Assembly (NCBI GenBank): GCA_031763025.1
Contig: JASSKH010000009.1
Span: forward strand, 8,559,305-8,623,304
Direction of reading: 5' to 3'
DNA length: 64,000 bases
DNA from: Macrocystis pyrifera
Lineage: Eukaryota; Sar; Phaeophyceae; Laminariales; Laminariaceae
The position numbers were made by a program, and so were the translations under genes. Position 1 is the stretch's first letter. Every line of letters starts with the position of its first letter. Shown piece after piece: positions 1 to 12,438 of this stretch. Under the pieces are notes generated by a model that saw nothing but the letters and a program-made list of their open reading frames with translations, ran no database searches and was not told the origin of the DNA.

Positions 1-1
1 T

Positions 2-910
2 GGTGCTTGGAGGACGTATTTCGGCGGCCCCCCAAAGGGCTCGTGGGCGCTGCACTTTTCCAGCAGAGGCTCCTTCCTGGCTGACCTAAGCTGCGAAAGA
101 GTCAGCCTTCAATTCGGCACGGAAAGAAGGCTCATTGTTGAGGCCGGGTCGAGGACATTGTCCTTCGCGATCGCAACGCGGGACTCTCGAGGCGGGCTCC
201 TTCTCGTTCCTGTAAAGACTTCGGGGGGTGTTCGAGTGCGGCTTGGGGTTCCTGCTTTCTCCGGGGCAACGGGTGGCGTGACTATACTGATGGCAGCATA
301 CTATCCTAAGAGAGAACCTAGTCCAGAGGACAAGGTGGCGAAGGCCCTGAATCTAGAGGCTGACCCGTTCTGCCTGGACGTGTCGGCATGCGGAATCGGG
401 GTGCATGAAGAGACCAACACCGGCGTTTTCGACGTGCTCGACGGTGCAGGGGCGGGCGCTGTGAGCGATAGGTGCCCCCTTTGGAGCTCTCTGCCACTTA
501 TGTGCTTAGGATCACCGGCGGCGTCATGGGCAGCGGGGTTCTTCGGAGGTGACTTTCGAACTCTCCATGAATACAGCCGCGACGGCGAGCTCACCACTCA
601 TGTAGGGGTGGGAACTGGTAATCGCTGCGTCACCTTGACGCCATCTCCCGATGGACCGGCGCTAAACTTGTTGTTCGATGTCGTATTGGGTGTACGAACA
701 CATGGACTTGGCATGCTCAAGGTTCCGGTGGACCAGACTGAGAGTATTTTATTCTCTGACACGCTTCCTATGTACCGGCGCATCCGATCTGAGGGTATCA
801 GGGGAAAATATTGCCTTATTGCCGGAGGACTTCAAGCAAAGTGGAGCGTCACTTTCCCTTCAAAACGCAAAGTGCGCGTTGAAGACTGTGAAGAGTGCTT
901 GGTTGTCTAG
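2..910 (+). CDS. C-terminal part of membrane-protein paralogue (5' end outside window)
   Basis: The reading frame is already open at base 2 and runs to the TAG at 908-910, giving about 302 residues. It aligns without gaps, until near its end, to the last third of the protein at 61670-63853, starting at the shared GGAWRTYFGGPP-like stretch. The annotated-looking start at 158 is a TTG inside the frame and is not a real start. The visible part is the soluble C-terminal domain and holds no membrane segment. Compared with the downstream copy it lacks a 24-bp duplicated segment, and its last 30 residues have diverged. An AATAAA lies at 917-922 just after the stop and may be a polyadenylation signal; the other copy has lost it. 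I do not recognise the family. It could be functional or a partial duplicate; the missing 5' end prevents a decision. Confidence 0.75.
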   Translation, partial: GAWRTYFGGPPKGSWALHFSSRGSFLADLSCERVSLQFGTERRLIVEAGSRTLSFAIATRDSRGGLLLVPVKTSGGVRVRLGVPAFSGATGGVTILMAAYYPKREPSPEDKVAKALNLEADPFCLDVSACGIGVHEETNTGVFDVLDGAGAGAVSDRCPLWSSLPLMCLGSPAASWAAGFFGGDFRTLHEYSRDGELTTHVGVGTGNRCVTLTPSPDGPALNLLFDVVLGVRTHGLGMLKVPVDQTESILFSDTLPMYRRIRSEGIRGKYCLIAGGLQAKWSVTFPSKRKVRVEDCEECLVV

Positions 911-2297
911 GAGCGAAATAAACTATTGCCAACGATTCCCCCCCTTCGACTCTTTAAACAAACCATCACATTGTTTATTTGCGAGGCTGGTATTCTGTTT
1001 TGTTCCCATCAGGGGCACGTACAAAAGCATCCCCGGGAGAGACACAAACATGATATCACCGTACTATATACAGGGCGGATTGCTTCCAATTGGTTTTGCA
1101 ACATTCGCGCCAGGGTTTTACATGGCACCGAGCATGGTACAACAAATTACTTGGTCGTCGAGTAGCCGAAATAATTTTTTTGGCATGGGTACAAGTGAAC
1201 CAAGCCACTTGATGTTAGAGCGACCCAGGTTACTTGATCGTAGAATGCCCGCGGGGGCGGTGGGAGGGGAGGTGGCAACAACTAGATGAAGACGCCTTAG
1301 CAGAGGCTCAGGCTATGAGCCGGAAACAGCCAGCGGCCCTAGCCGAAGAAGAGGTGATCAAAGGGTCAACGAATTTTATGGGTTTATTCAGTGTCTGAAT
1401 AAAATTCGGCAAACTTTCTAAATTATACGAGGCGTTTTCCCACGCCCGCTACTTTCACTCACAAAGAAGAAAACACAAGGAGAGTGAAGCGGACAGAGAG
1501 GTCTACGATTGATTGTAGACGCACATGGACGATTTGCAAATGTCAAGAGCTCTTGCGAGTACGAACTTACACAATTTTTCTAGGCTGGGCCGATTTCCGT
1601 GTATTCGTTCACTTTTGTGTGAAAATACATCGAGCTGTATAATTGATCGATAACATCCTGGCTGTCGCCATCTTTGTATGCTGGCTTGCATTGTCGCGCT
1701 CTCGTCGGCACGTACTGCATTGTTTGCTGCTTTGTGCTTGGCTGATGGGTTGGGCCGTGGTGTGCTTGCGGTAGATGCTCGACGATAACATGCTTGTGGT
1801 ACGTACAAGAACAGCCCTTCAAAAACTAAGGAAGATTCTTAGTCTAAAACAGAGTATGAAAAAAGGAAAAGGCTTGCCGGCAAGTACGGAGAATGAGGCG
1901 ATCCAAATCGGCGTAAAAATATCTCGAGGATCGACCTGAAGAAGGAAATTTCCAGTCGGCAAGGAAGAGCTGAGGAGGCCCTCAGAGGCGAGAGAAATTA
2001 CTAGGATGTGCTCCGAAGTAGGCGATATCTGAATAAGTTAGTCTATGTATAACAGAGACGGCCACGGCTCAAACCGTACGCATATACGTACCTTCTGCAT
2101 CTACTACTGCTTCGCCCTCTACTGCATGAGACATCCCATGGTAGGGGTACACCCGACGTTCCTGAGACCCTCACATTAGGAACTCAATATCTCACCCGAT
2201 ACAATACTTGGAAGAAATTCGTTCGGGTCATCCGACCGGCACTTGTATGCGCTAGTACTAAAACGAACATACGAGTAAATTTTCCATCCTAACTGGT

Positions 2298-2317
2298 AGT
2301 TCCTCACTTAAGGAACT
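2298..2317. repeat. Hairpin with CACTTA loop, related to one at 60430
   Basis: AGTTCCT and AGGAACT form a perfect 7-bp stem around the loop CACTTA. The hairpin at 60430-60447 has the same loop and a stem differing by a paired T-A to C-G change. The two sit in the flanks of the two paralogous genes. Confidence 0.4.
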
Positions 2318-5290
2318 CAATTGGTCAGAAACCTTTCGCCCAAAAGGTGCAACCCCTACCGTGGGGTGACTCGCATATATGGTTCGTGCAGGACAATTTT
2401 ACTTTTAACGTTTCGGGTGATAACTTTGGAAATACGACGAATTGCACGACAGTACCACCTCTCAGTCGTCGTCACCAGGGCCGAGTGAACATACTGTTTT
2501 GACAGTTTTTGGTCTTCGTCTAGATGGAAACCAAGTAAGCTACAGCTTGTCGCTAACCAAGTCAGGAAATTTCACTAAACCATGAATACCAGGTATCTCG
2601 CGATTTTTTGCTTGCATTAAAAGAGAGAAAACACGCCATCTGTGGATGGCCGAAATATATTGTTTGCCACACCTTGGGCCGCTGTCATGAACCATTGAAA
2701 TTTTATGACGTCCTGGGTCTCGCTTGTTGTCTATTGCCACGTCCGTTTGGGTTTAATAACACTTAGGAAGAACGTTCCCCCTAGAGAACGAATAGTGCCG
2801 TCCTGATATATATGTGGTTTTTGTTGTTATGATGAAAGTCTAGCTCCAAGCCCACGAATCTCCGCTTGTTTATGTATTTTTAGAAATACGGAGCCAAACA
2901 GCTACGGAAACAAAAACAGAACCAAGGAACATATCCGCGGGATAATAAGCGATTTATATGTACTTTTGAAATGTGTGAAGTTTGAAGGTAGCATGGGCCT
3001 AGGAATCGACTACTGCTATGCAGGTACGAGGTGCTTGTGACTCTGCTCTTGTCACGCATACGAGGTGCTTGGATATTTTCATTACTGTATAGGTTGCTTG
3101 CTTGCTCGCCGGATGTTTTCTGAACGAAGGGACGAGATGTTCATCAGTCAGGCAGGCGATACCGTCTGACAGGTGTAATGAGGGGACAACTTGCTACAAA
3201 TCACAATGCTGCGACGGGGGAGAGGAGATACCATGACACTAGCCCACTCTGAAGGACATGTATGCTGATTCATAGAAAACTCAGGCAGACCAAGCGCATC
3301 CGGAGAATTCGGAGAATGGATCTGAGATGCGCGCTTCACAACCCACTCCCACACCTCTAACTTGCAAGTGGAAAACCGATTACCCGTTTACATATCGAAT
3401 CAGACAACAACAGGTCCGAAATATGACGGTACACAAAAGTAGGCATTAACAAGCAAGAGCTACCCGGGCGCTCAATCGAGAAACAAACTCGAGGAAGCGG
3501 TGTTGCTCGGTTAACTACGAGCGACGTAAGCTAAGGCCAGTCGAACAGTATACCAATTGTTGGCTAAAATATCCGAGAGTGAAAAACGAAGGAAAACAAA
3601 ACAAATAGTCCTACCCTCTGCGATGACACGGGGCACTTCGGAGATACGAAAAATATATGTAAACCAAAGGGGGGGTAAAGAAACGAAGCACGTAGTGGCG
3701 CGACGCAGCTCACTCGAACAGTGACATTAGTGTCCGAACATAGTAAATCAAGCTGGGAGAAAATCAAAAGCTCCATGACTCGATCTCGCTGTAGAAAGGA
3801 CGGAACGGACGCGTGGGAGATTTCGGCGACCCTGAGCGTGCTAATAGAGAGACAGAGCATATCAAGGGCGGAGATCGTCACGGCCTATGCAATAGCGCGC
3901 GGGAGAAGGCGGAATGCGAACGGTCGCTGAAGAACGACATATCTCACCTCGGCCTGCTTGGGGATACTACGGAGGCGGAGGAGGAACGCAGGGACGGCGT
4001 CGTCGTCCGACCTAGGTATCGGGAAACCCGTACGGCAGTACCAGTATGCGTATCAAACATCAGACATACAAAACAATACAACGGCTCGCGCTGGCCCGAC
4101 AAGGAGCGAAACAGATCGCATGAAGGGAACACGAAGCGAACGAACGTTTCCACCGCTCTCGAAGAGGAGGCGAAAACCACCGTAGAAATAGAACGCAAGA
4201 GACGCGTGACCAAATGGCAAGGAAGTGGGGGTCAACAAAGTCGCATGCCCAACGGTACAATAACTCGGCAGCCGGTTGCCGTGAAAGTCGGAAGACGAGT
4301 GGAGAATTCGTGAAACGTCAGACAAACCGAACACGCACAGCACAGCAAATCAAGCGAACCCAAAAACATTGCCACCATAGCAGACCTAGCCTCAACTGTT
4401 ATAATGTGGCTGACGATCATGCGTCTCGTGAAGCGACTCGCAGATGAATGATGTCACTCAGTGACAATGAGATATACTTGTGTTGTTCAATAGAGCAGAA
4501 TATAGAGAGATATGGTTTGCAAGGCCGCGCTTAGGTGGCTTTGCTCAAGAGAGCGGTGATGATGGAGAGGTGTGGGAGAGTCAGCTCCTGGGGCTCACAT
4601 CTCTGATGCGATCACCTGGTGTGATCACCCTGATTAGTTGTGCATAACTCATTCCACATGGCCCCATTGTATGATCATGTGCCAGTACGCCAGTACCCTT
4701 GTGTTCCAGTATCCTACTGTACGATATACTACAAGTAGTCGTATTCAACCATGAATGTTCGCCCTACCGACAATCCTACCGTAGATCATCGAAGATCTAC
4801 CGATATCGAAATAATCTAGGAACAGACGTGACAGTCTTCTGTATATTCCAATACACACCCTCGATGGAGACCTACTCAAACAAGGCACCACGTCGATGGA
4901 AGACAATTCTGAAAATCAATGAAATAAATCAATCAATCAATACTTGCACGGAGATGTTCAGGCTGAGCGTTGTCAGCCGCAAGATATAGGCAAGTCCCTA
5001 ACACAACCAATATGACCAACACATTCAATCCTGAAGCGTTTTGAGCGGCCATGTCTGAAATATGTCCCAAAATACAGGAATAAAACATAGCATACACATC
5101 CATTCCTGAAGCATACGTAGTCAGTTATTAGTGTTAATGTGCGGACAATGTCCCAAAATAGAAAACTGATACTCGTACACCTAACATGTGAGGCCCCATT
5201 ACAATATGTGAGGTCGGATCTTCAGGTTGGTAGGTTATTCAGGTATTTAGGTTCCTGTTGGGATCAAGGTACGGGCGAAGACCCAACTCA

Positions 5291-5325
5291 ACCCCTAACC
5301 CTACCCCTAACCCTGACCCCAAACC
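5291..5325 (-). repeat. Degenerate telomere-like repeat
   Basis: The stretch contains irregular CCCTAACCCTACCCCTAACC units, the complement of TTAGGG and TTAGGGG. It is short and imperfect, unlike the exact array at 17437. It is followed at 5346-5362 by the palindrome CCGCGGC-TGC-GCCGCGG. Confidence 0.5.
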
Positions 5326-6479
5326 GCAGCCAAAACGGGCCATATCCGCGGCTGCGCCGCGGTTGCATCGAACCAGGAATTTTCTCAATTGCGGACGACG
5401 ATTCCGAAGTGCAGACAGCGCTACGCAATTTTCAAGTCAAAAACACCCCTAAAGATCCTAGCTCACAGATTGTAAAACCCACTCTAACATGTCCAGTCCC
5501 CAGCATTGTCGGTGACAACATGTGTTGATGCTGGCGCTGATGCTGATACTGATACGTTTAATAGATGCCGTGTCGTCGTAGTTGCTATTTCCTGTACTGC
5601 TGGGTCTAGTAATTTCTCCGTGATGCTCGGAGAAAAATCCTGTGTAGTATTGAAGATTTTCACGAATATTCTAACGATTATAAAGCTGCAGAGTTCCTCT
5701 CCATGTTGAAGCTTTTTTACGCGATGTGTCCCGAAGGTTTATGTGGTGCGCTTCCTGTTGCTGCGCTGGTTGTTGCTGTAGACGTTCACGAAGATCGTTC
5801 CGTGCATTATCCATTGTTGAAGTGTTGCAACGCGAACTGCTATGAGATTGCTTCTTATGGTGTTCATTGCGCAGTGAAGTGCTGCTAGGCTGGTTAATGA
5901 TGATGTGACCCGAAAGCTCCTCCTGCAGTTGTTCTTGTCCAAGCATCTAACGATTTTTGACAGGTGAATCCCTTTGTTTGATACACGTGCTGTGCACGAT
6001 CGGTAAGTCCGCTACCGACGCCGACTGTCCCGATGTATAGTTTCATGTCAGCTGGGTCCAGCGTAGATGAAGCCACGCTCCCAGATGTTTGGGCATTTTC
6101 GGATGTACTATCTCCGCCACCCTTCGTATATTCTGATTCCGGTGCTGTAATGCTGTCCGAAACGTTTACCGTATGTAGTCCTTGTTGTTCATGCAGTGCT
6201 TGATTGGTTCTAGGTATGAATCCGGTATGTATGGTGTCTATCCTCCTCTGCCGGTGATCGTTGGCATCATGGCTGGCGACTGTTCGAAGAAGTACACCGT
6301 GCACGAGCTGATATCCATAGCTTGCGCAGATGATTTTGCAGTAGCCATGTTTGCTGACATGACTATTTCAGGCTTCAACTTGGTACCCGATATTTTTGTG
6401 AAAACTGAATCCGTCGCTATGCTTGATAGAGCAATGGCCAAATGCTGGTGTATTCGTGTAGAACAAATGATTTTTATCT

Positions 6480-7222
6480 GTTCGTAGACCCACCTTGAAT
6501 TTCCCTTATCCAAGAAACAATTTACTTTAATAATGATGGACACTCCTTTTGCGGCTGCTGTTTCTCCGGAAAATAGATGACGACCGAATCCTGGCACGAT
6601 CGTGGCTGGAAGCTGAGCATGAATGTTTGACGCCATGATGGTCTTCGACTTGTACGATCAAGACCCCTACACCGATACCTGATCGGCGATGGCCGCCTGC
6701 AACTTGTCTTGCGACTGGAGGGTCAAAATGCACGTCGTTGAGCCTTTTCTGCTCAATGACTTGTAGTAGTTGACTGTCGATGAATTGGCTTGATGCACCG
6801 CTGTCAGCAGCCATTGTGAAATGACGTCGCTTGTGGATGGTGCAGCAATGAAGGAGTAGCCGATGTCCTGTGGAGGTGGAGGTGTTGTTGCTGTTGTACT
6901 CGCAATAATTTCCCATAGAGCTGCTGCTGTTATCGACGCGTTGTAATTTTCCATCACTGTTGTTGCAGAACCGGGAGTAAGGGTCGACCTTAACGACACG
7001 TATCATATTTCGTTTCTTCCTGAAATTGCAGCATTTCACCAAATTCAGCGAGGGTTGAGTCTTGTCGAGTACGTGCCTCAGTTGGCCCGTGAAATAGTCT
7101 TCCACCGTCTCTACAGCAGCTGCGCTCGCGGAACCCATCCGTGCGGTGGTTCCACTGTCATCGGCCTGACTCATAGGCAGGGGTCGGTGCCTTGGGGAAT
7201 CAATCCACCACCAACTCGTCAC
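6480..7222 (-). pseudogene. Copia protease and following region, frameshifted
   Basis: The minus-strand ORF from 7222 contains MAADSGASSQFID, an aspartic protease motif with the catalytic D-S-G triad typical of Copia proteases. It is followed by LLQVIEQKRLNDVHFDPP. The frame is then lost. The next segment, in another frame, contains GFGRHLFSGETAAAKGV, which resembles the conserved stretch between protease and integrase in Copia elements. At least one frameshift lies near 6660. The protein cannot be made as one chain. The Copia assignment rests on these two motifs and the upstream Gag. Confidence 0.65.
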
Positions 7223-7439
7223 GCTACAACGCCCAACGCGACAAAGTCTCCGCTATTGCCCTCACCGAGCTCAGTCGGTTAGTCACCTCGGTACGGTCAC
7301 CTTGCGAACTCGGCCACAAGAGCCCAGAAAGCTATTGCGCCTTCTGCGTTCGGCCATGACTTGCGAATGTCTGTAGAAACGACCCTTATCAACCGTGTGC
7401 GCTCGCGAGTGGTGGCACAGTTCGAGCGGCGGGGCTGCC

Positions 7440-8249
7440 CGATCCTCTACAACCTTGTACCTAAATTTCCTTAAACCTCAAGACGTCATTTTTCGGGGTC
7501 GTAGTTTTCGGCTTTTCTCGAAAAAAATCGGGAAAATACTGAAAAAACTGCGAAACACGCCTCGTGAAGATCGACCCTAAGGGACGTTCCTGACGAATAA
7601 AAAAAACATACTTCGTGAGATTTTTGTCACGAATCGTGATTTTTTTAGTGTCTGATGACCAAAATCACTATCCATGACGCCAGTTTTTTAGCTCTTCCTT
7701 AATAATAACGAAATCACGACTCATGACTTTTATCGTTTCGCGAAACACGTCTGATTAAGGCACTACGCAACCCATGCGCACCAACGGTATCCGAACGCCG
7801 GTTAGGGGCATGGCAGCCTCTGCTTCGTACGTCGCTCGTGGACAAGGGACGGCTACCCAAAGACACTGCTGGGCGCGGGCTAACGAGCACGTTGTGGTCT
7901 CGAATGTTCGAGGAGGAGGAGCCCGAGCTCCAAGACAAAGCGAAAATGCTCTGAGAATGTCACAGGACAGGACGAGCAGACGGCCTGCGAGATGGAACCT
8001 CGCGGACTGTGCTTGGCCGACGGTCGGCGGGATTAGGATCTCGCAGTCTGGGTCAGGCTTCCGCCCGCGATTCGAATATATCACGGGCCGGGCCAGGCCC
8101 GGTCTGCCCGGCCCGTCCTGGCCGTGCCCCGCTCGAGAGAGTTGGCAACACTCGCAAAGACCCATTGGACTTGAAGCATCGGAATTTTTACAAGTAGAAA
8201 ATATCACGAAACGTGAGGTTTTTCAGCTTTTTTCGTTAGAACTGAGATG
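7440..8249. other. Insert in the Copia element, no gene recognised
   Basis: This stretch lies between the Gag zinc knuckle and protease of the broken Copia element and matches neither. It is AT-rich at both ends, with repeated motifs of the form CACGAA/TCGTG, and GC-rich in the middle. An ORF on the plus strand (7774-8343) is dominated by Gly-Pro-Arg runs and is probably not a gene. It may be a nested non-autonomous element, but I could not define its termini. Confidence 0.35.
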
Positions 8250-8885
8250 TCACCGATCACGATCTTTTGTCATGCCTAAAAGCCACGAATCGGGATTTTT
8301 TTTTTGTTCGTTTGGAACAGCCCTAATAACCGTGTTGGCATGATCCGATACAGTGGTAGCGCGATTGTTCTCCGCTTGATGTGGATGCTGGCCGTTCCTT
8401 TGACCATCCTGGTTGTTCCGGTTGTTGCCGCCGTTCACCTGCAGTTGCTGACTACGACACTCGGTGTTATCATGTAGGTGCGTTCTGTGCAAACTACACC
8501 ATGATGCGTTCGTATATTCCATCGAATTTTTACGATTGCAGCAATTTCATGCCCATTACCTTGGCTTATTCCATATGGCACTTTCGTGTATTTTTGAAAG
8601 TTGTCACCATAACCGATTCATGTCCCTCCAGTGTTCTTGAAGGCCCGTTCTTTGCTGTACGATTGGCATTCATATTCGGCATCGTTTAATTGCATTGTCC
8701 ACCGCGAATTTGTTGTCGGCCTCGACGTTGTACTTGATCTGATTCTAATCATCAGTCAGTCCTTCCAGTACGATATCAAGAAGGCTATCATGATTTATGA
8801 ATTCGCCCGTTTCAACTAATTTGTCTCGTAGATGATTTATTTCGTTTATGAATACATCAGGATCCTGACCTTCTGTCAATCATTA
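8250..8885 (-). pseudogene. Copia Gag with zinc knuckle, degenerate
   Basis: Translation of the minus strand from about 8870 gives a Gag-like stretch with INEINHLRDKLVETGEF and LLDIVLEGLTDD, interrupted by at least two stop codons. It continues to a zinc knuckle written WCSLHRTHLHDNTEC. That matches the W-C-x2-H-x(5)-H-x4-C pattern of Copia Gag proteins in this kind of genome. The Gln- and Asn-rich tail after it is usual. The product would bind element RNA if intact. Confidence 0.65.
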
Positions 8886-8889
8886 TAAC

Positions 8890-11215
8890 TCCGTACACTC
8901 TTGTTTTTTTCTGAACATAAAAAACTCGGGCGAATACCAAGAGCTGTCCAAATCCGGTGTCGTACGTAGGTGTTTCCCGAGAAGTATACGCCCCAGGGAA
9001 AAGTGAACGAGTTCATTCAGTTTTTTTGGCGTCAAGAAGGTAGGAACAACATCTATACTTCGAAGTATATATGTATATATATCCGCAGATGTCTTCGCCT
9101 AGAGACCGGGTTTTTAAAACGCTTTTGAAATTTCGAAACAACCACCGCCACGTCGAGAAAAGTGTGCCCATCTGGGGTGTGGCAGATTGCAAAAATTGTC
9201 TTGCACGGACCATGTGAGTCACGACCATGTCCTACAGCCTCCCTGACCGCGGCACACTGTCATTAAGATAATGTCTATGCCGTACTACTGTAGGTCCACA
9301 ATAATCCGACACATGAATTATCTTGTCCTGGCACTACAAATAGTAGTGCTATCACTCCGAGCACAGAAATTCCGAAACCTAAACAGCGGCCACCCTGCAG
9401 TGAAAACACCAAACGCATCCAAATATATTTAAAAAAAATCTCCAATTAAAGGCAAAATTCTAAACCGCACTGGCGTAAACTTCAGCAATCTCCCCAACAC
9501 TCAAGTGCCGTAGCTAGGGACCTCCGTCCGCATATTCAAAAGACCATCAGTTCGGTGAATTCGTTCCGTAGTTTCAAAGCCTATTAGTACAGGATCACAC
9601 GCACATGCGCCTCCCGGCTGTGTACACATGACCCTTCAAATTCCAAAAGCTCAAATAAAAATGACATTTTTTTTTCTCCTCCAAGTCAGTATAATACACC
9701 CGAACCTCTCGACGTTTCATCAGTGATTGGTGTAGCTTACCAAATGCATGTCTTCGCTACAAACCAACCACTAAAAATACCCATTGCATACCACTTGAAC
9801 TCGACGCAGCCATGAAAAATGCGTTCGTACGGACAGTAGCATAACCGTATAGAGTTCCTTCCTACGTACGTGACCGTACTTTATGCAGTAACATTATTAA
9901 AATTAGTCGATAAAAAACCTGGCGAGGTGCGCGGGGGGGAGGGAGGGTGAAAATAATCCTCCTAAAACAGTCCACAGTTACTGCGCACAAAAACAAACGA
10001 ATTCTAACGGATAGTATAAGCCCCCACAAGCTAAAATGTTTTGACTTCCATTGTCCAGAATAACTCTGCTTCACGGCGGGGGTGGGGGAGGAGGGGGGGG
10101 GGGGGGTATGCGAACATGACCCAGTGAACGTAATGGGACAACTCGTGCGCTGGGTGCGGTTGGATGATGTGTCGCTCGACATCGCCACGAGGCGTGGGAG
10201 CAGGAGATATACAAAATATACTAATATACAAACAGACTGCGAGGAAAAGCGCCTGTCATCGCCGTACAGTGGGACCTAGGGCCTAGCCTTCAAGGCATGC
10301 CTGAAAAAATGCCTGAACTGTTGTTTCTGAAACAGGCGAGTCTGAACTACTATTTTCGTGCCCGTTTTGCCTATCTTTTGCCAGGCACGCGTCGGGCACG
10401 CTTACAGGCATTTGAGGCACAAGAAATAACGCCGTTAGTGTGGAACTCCCAAAGTCAGGAAATGCGATATATTCTGTAGGGTCCCCGTAGCCCGTAGCAG
10501 CCACACAGCGCACAGCCCACAGCCTACAGCTCTGATAACGGGAACACTCCGTTGTAAACTAACAAGTTCAGTTGTCGTGTCCTGCATATTATTGACTAGT
10601 TTGCCCTGGAAGCGCGACTTTGCAGGCACATCGTGTAATAGTAGTAGGCAGCGAGCATCCAGCGCATTGGACAGTGCGGGGTGCGGGCATGGTCGATTGT
10701 GTGTCCGATACGCAGACTGATGATGATGTCGCCGTAGCTTGATTTGAGGTCGGAAACAGCACTGGGGTTTAGGGTTTTCTCGAGCCTGCGTGCAAGCAAA
10801 CATGCAAGATGCGCACGCTTGATTTTGTTGAGTTGATTGTGATGCGAATCGAACCTCGTTTGTTTTTTCCTCTTTGCAGGGTGTTCGCTGCACACGCACG
10901 AAAATACAGTGTCTTTCGTTTTTAATGAATGGATATCCAACCCGGACACTGGATCCGTCCAAATGACGCTTCACGAATAGCTAGGTGATTGTACGCATAG
11001 ATGCCTGGCACGCAGTAGTCGAAGATCGATGAATATGCTACCTCTATCATATTAGCACTGGTATTACGTGCATCAGGTACCGGTATATCTCTGTGCTGCT
11101 GCTGTTATCCTGTTCTACGTTAGCTGAAGGTGCTGTAGTAGTGAACCATGGCTTGTTTCATACCGGTACAAAAATACAAGCATGCTACGTACGTACGTTT
11201 GCATGCATTATTTTT
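8890..11215. other. No gene recognised
   Basis: Only short ORFs are present. Visible structures are a 16-bp palindrome TATACTTCGAAGTATA near 9053, a hairpin GCACTAC-AAATA-GTAGTGC near 9331, a G-rich run at 10078-10107, and repeated GGCATGCCTGAAA-type motifs from 10290 that anticipate the tandem repeats further on. Confidence 0.5.
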
Positions 11216-11725
11216 GCCGTTTTACCCCTTGAAACCAAACTACTTGATCTTAGTATTGGAATTTTCCTTGCCGCACTGAACAGGTTTCAAGAATTTTTTC
11301 AGGTACGTTACCACTTGAAACCAAAGTACTTGCCATTAGTCTAGGATTTGGGTTGGGGCGCTGATCAAGTTTCAGGCATTGTGCCCATTCACACAAAATG
11401 ACTTGAAATTAGTACAGGGTTTATATTGGTTCACCGAAAAGGTTTCAGTCACGTGTCAGGCATTTTTGAAGGCAAAAAGCCTCCCATAGATAGGCACGTT
11501 TAAGGCAAAGTAAGGCACGTCAGGCATAATAATATGCCTATCTTCAAGCCTTCCTCAGATGCATTTTTCCCGTTCACACAAAACTACTTGAAATTATTAT
11601 GGGGTTAGTCTTGGGGCGCCGAAAAGATTTCAGGCGCGTCTCAGGCATTTTTAAATGCGTATGCCTCAAATAGAAAGGCACGTTTAAGGCAAATTATGGC
11701 ACGCCAGGCATATGCCTATCTTTTT
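11215..11725. repeat. Nested tandem repeats built on CTTGAAA/GGCAC motifs
   Basis: Two larger units of about 182 bp begin at about 11388 and 11570 with TTCACACAAAA and share a core with TTTCAGGC, AGGCACGTTTAAGGCAAA and ATGCCTATCTT. Two shorter units of about 85 bp (from 11220 and 11303) carry ACTTGAAACCAAA and TTTCAAG. The arrangement looks like stepwise duplication of a decayed element. Confidence 0.55.
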
Positions 11726-12438
11726 GCCGATCTCATTTATTTGTTTTCGCCTGCGGCGAGCCTCTCCGCATGCCTGAAAGCACCTGCGGCTACCCTTAAA
11801 GGCTACTCGCAGGGCCTATTATATATAGTCGCACTCCTAAAAGTCATCCACGCCAAGTATGAATCCCATCCGGAGATTCGGAAATCTCTTCGCGATCCCC
11901 GTGTAGATGAATTGCAGCAACTACAAGAATCACACCAAGCAGCCAACCAAACTACATCATCAGGCATTGGCGTGACTACAAGCAGCGATTGACTATGTTC
12001 TACAGATACTTGACATTTAATAGATAGATTTACCGGGTACACGGCACGCTGTACCGCCAACCGCCATTTTCATTGCAAGTGAACGTGCTTATGATTTACT
12101 ACACTCCTTGACAGTACAATCGTTTTTTTCGTTGGGCTTCTCTGACCTATATGTACCAGGTACATTTATTTATTTCTTGGTCGATACGGGCATGCGCGAA
12201 GCCACGGGCGGGCATCAGCCCGCCGTGGCGAAACGCCCCGTGTATTAAGATATTCAGTGCGATGTCAACCCTAAAGGTCGATTTCTCCACTGAAACCAAT
12301 TAATTTATTTTGAAAAAATCGGTAATGCACACGTTTTCCCCACGAAAGCTCAGAAGAAGTTCACGCATTTCATACGGGAAGACTGAAACTTCGCACACAC
12401 CTTTCGTGCCAACAAGCCGATTTTTTTTCACGCGGGGG
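11726..12438. other. No gene recognised; strong hairpin near 12190-12225
   Basis: An ORF at 11696-11992 (+, 98 residues) starts inside the tandem repeat and shows no family signature. A GC-rich inverted repeat, CCACGGGCGGGC facing GCCCGCCGTGG across a 4-base loop, lies at about 12195-12222. Confidence 0.45.

Larger units (their letters stand above)
911..5600. other. No gene recognised; 3' flank of duplicated gene, then unassigned DNA
   Basis: The first roughly 150 bases still match the 3' flank of the paralogue at the right end of the window, so the duplication includes the 3' untranslated region. The rest has only short ORFs without family features. Hairpins are present at 1370-1409 (arms TTTATTCAG/CTGAATAAA) and 2298-2317. 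The longest ORF (3813-4313, +) is charged and low in complexity and I do not trust it. The part from 4445 to 5000 has the texture of a degraded LTR, but no paired copy is visible. Confidence 0.5.
5650..8885 (-). mobile_element. Broken Copia-type LTR retrotransposon
   Basis: Reading the minus strand from 8885 downward gives, in order, a Gag segment, a CCHC-like zinc knuckle, a foreign-looking insert, an aspartic protease motif and the region after protease. All are split by stops and frameshifts. Reverse transcriptase and integrase were not found below 5650, so the element is truncated. No LTR pair was seen. The order Gag-protease and the sequence style are those of Copia/Ty1 elements from algae and stramenopiles. 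Confidence 0.65.

Noticed and set aside
158-910. Apparent separate 250-residue ORF
   Set aside because: The first codon is TTG in the middle of a frame open to the window edge; the paralogue shows the protein continues upstream.
2540-2740. Possible Copia integrase fragment on the minus strand
   Set aside because: Only vague resemblance (FSLLMQAKNREI), no catalytic residues and no neighbouring Copia domains.
3813-4313. 166-residue ORF, + strand
   Set aside because: Highly charged, no motif, overlapped by equally long ORFs in other frames; composition explains it.
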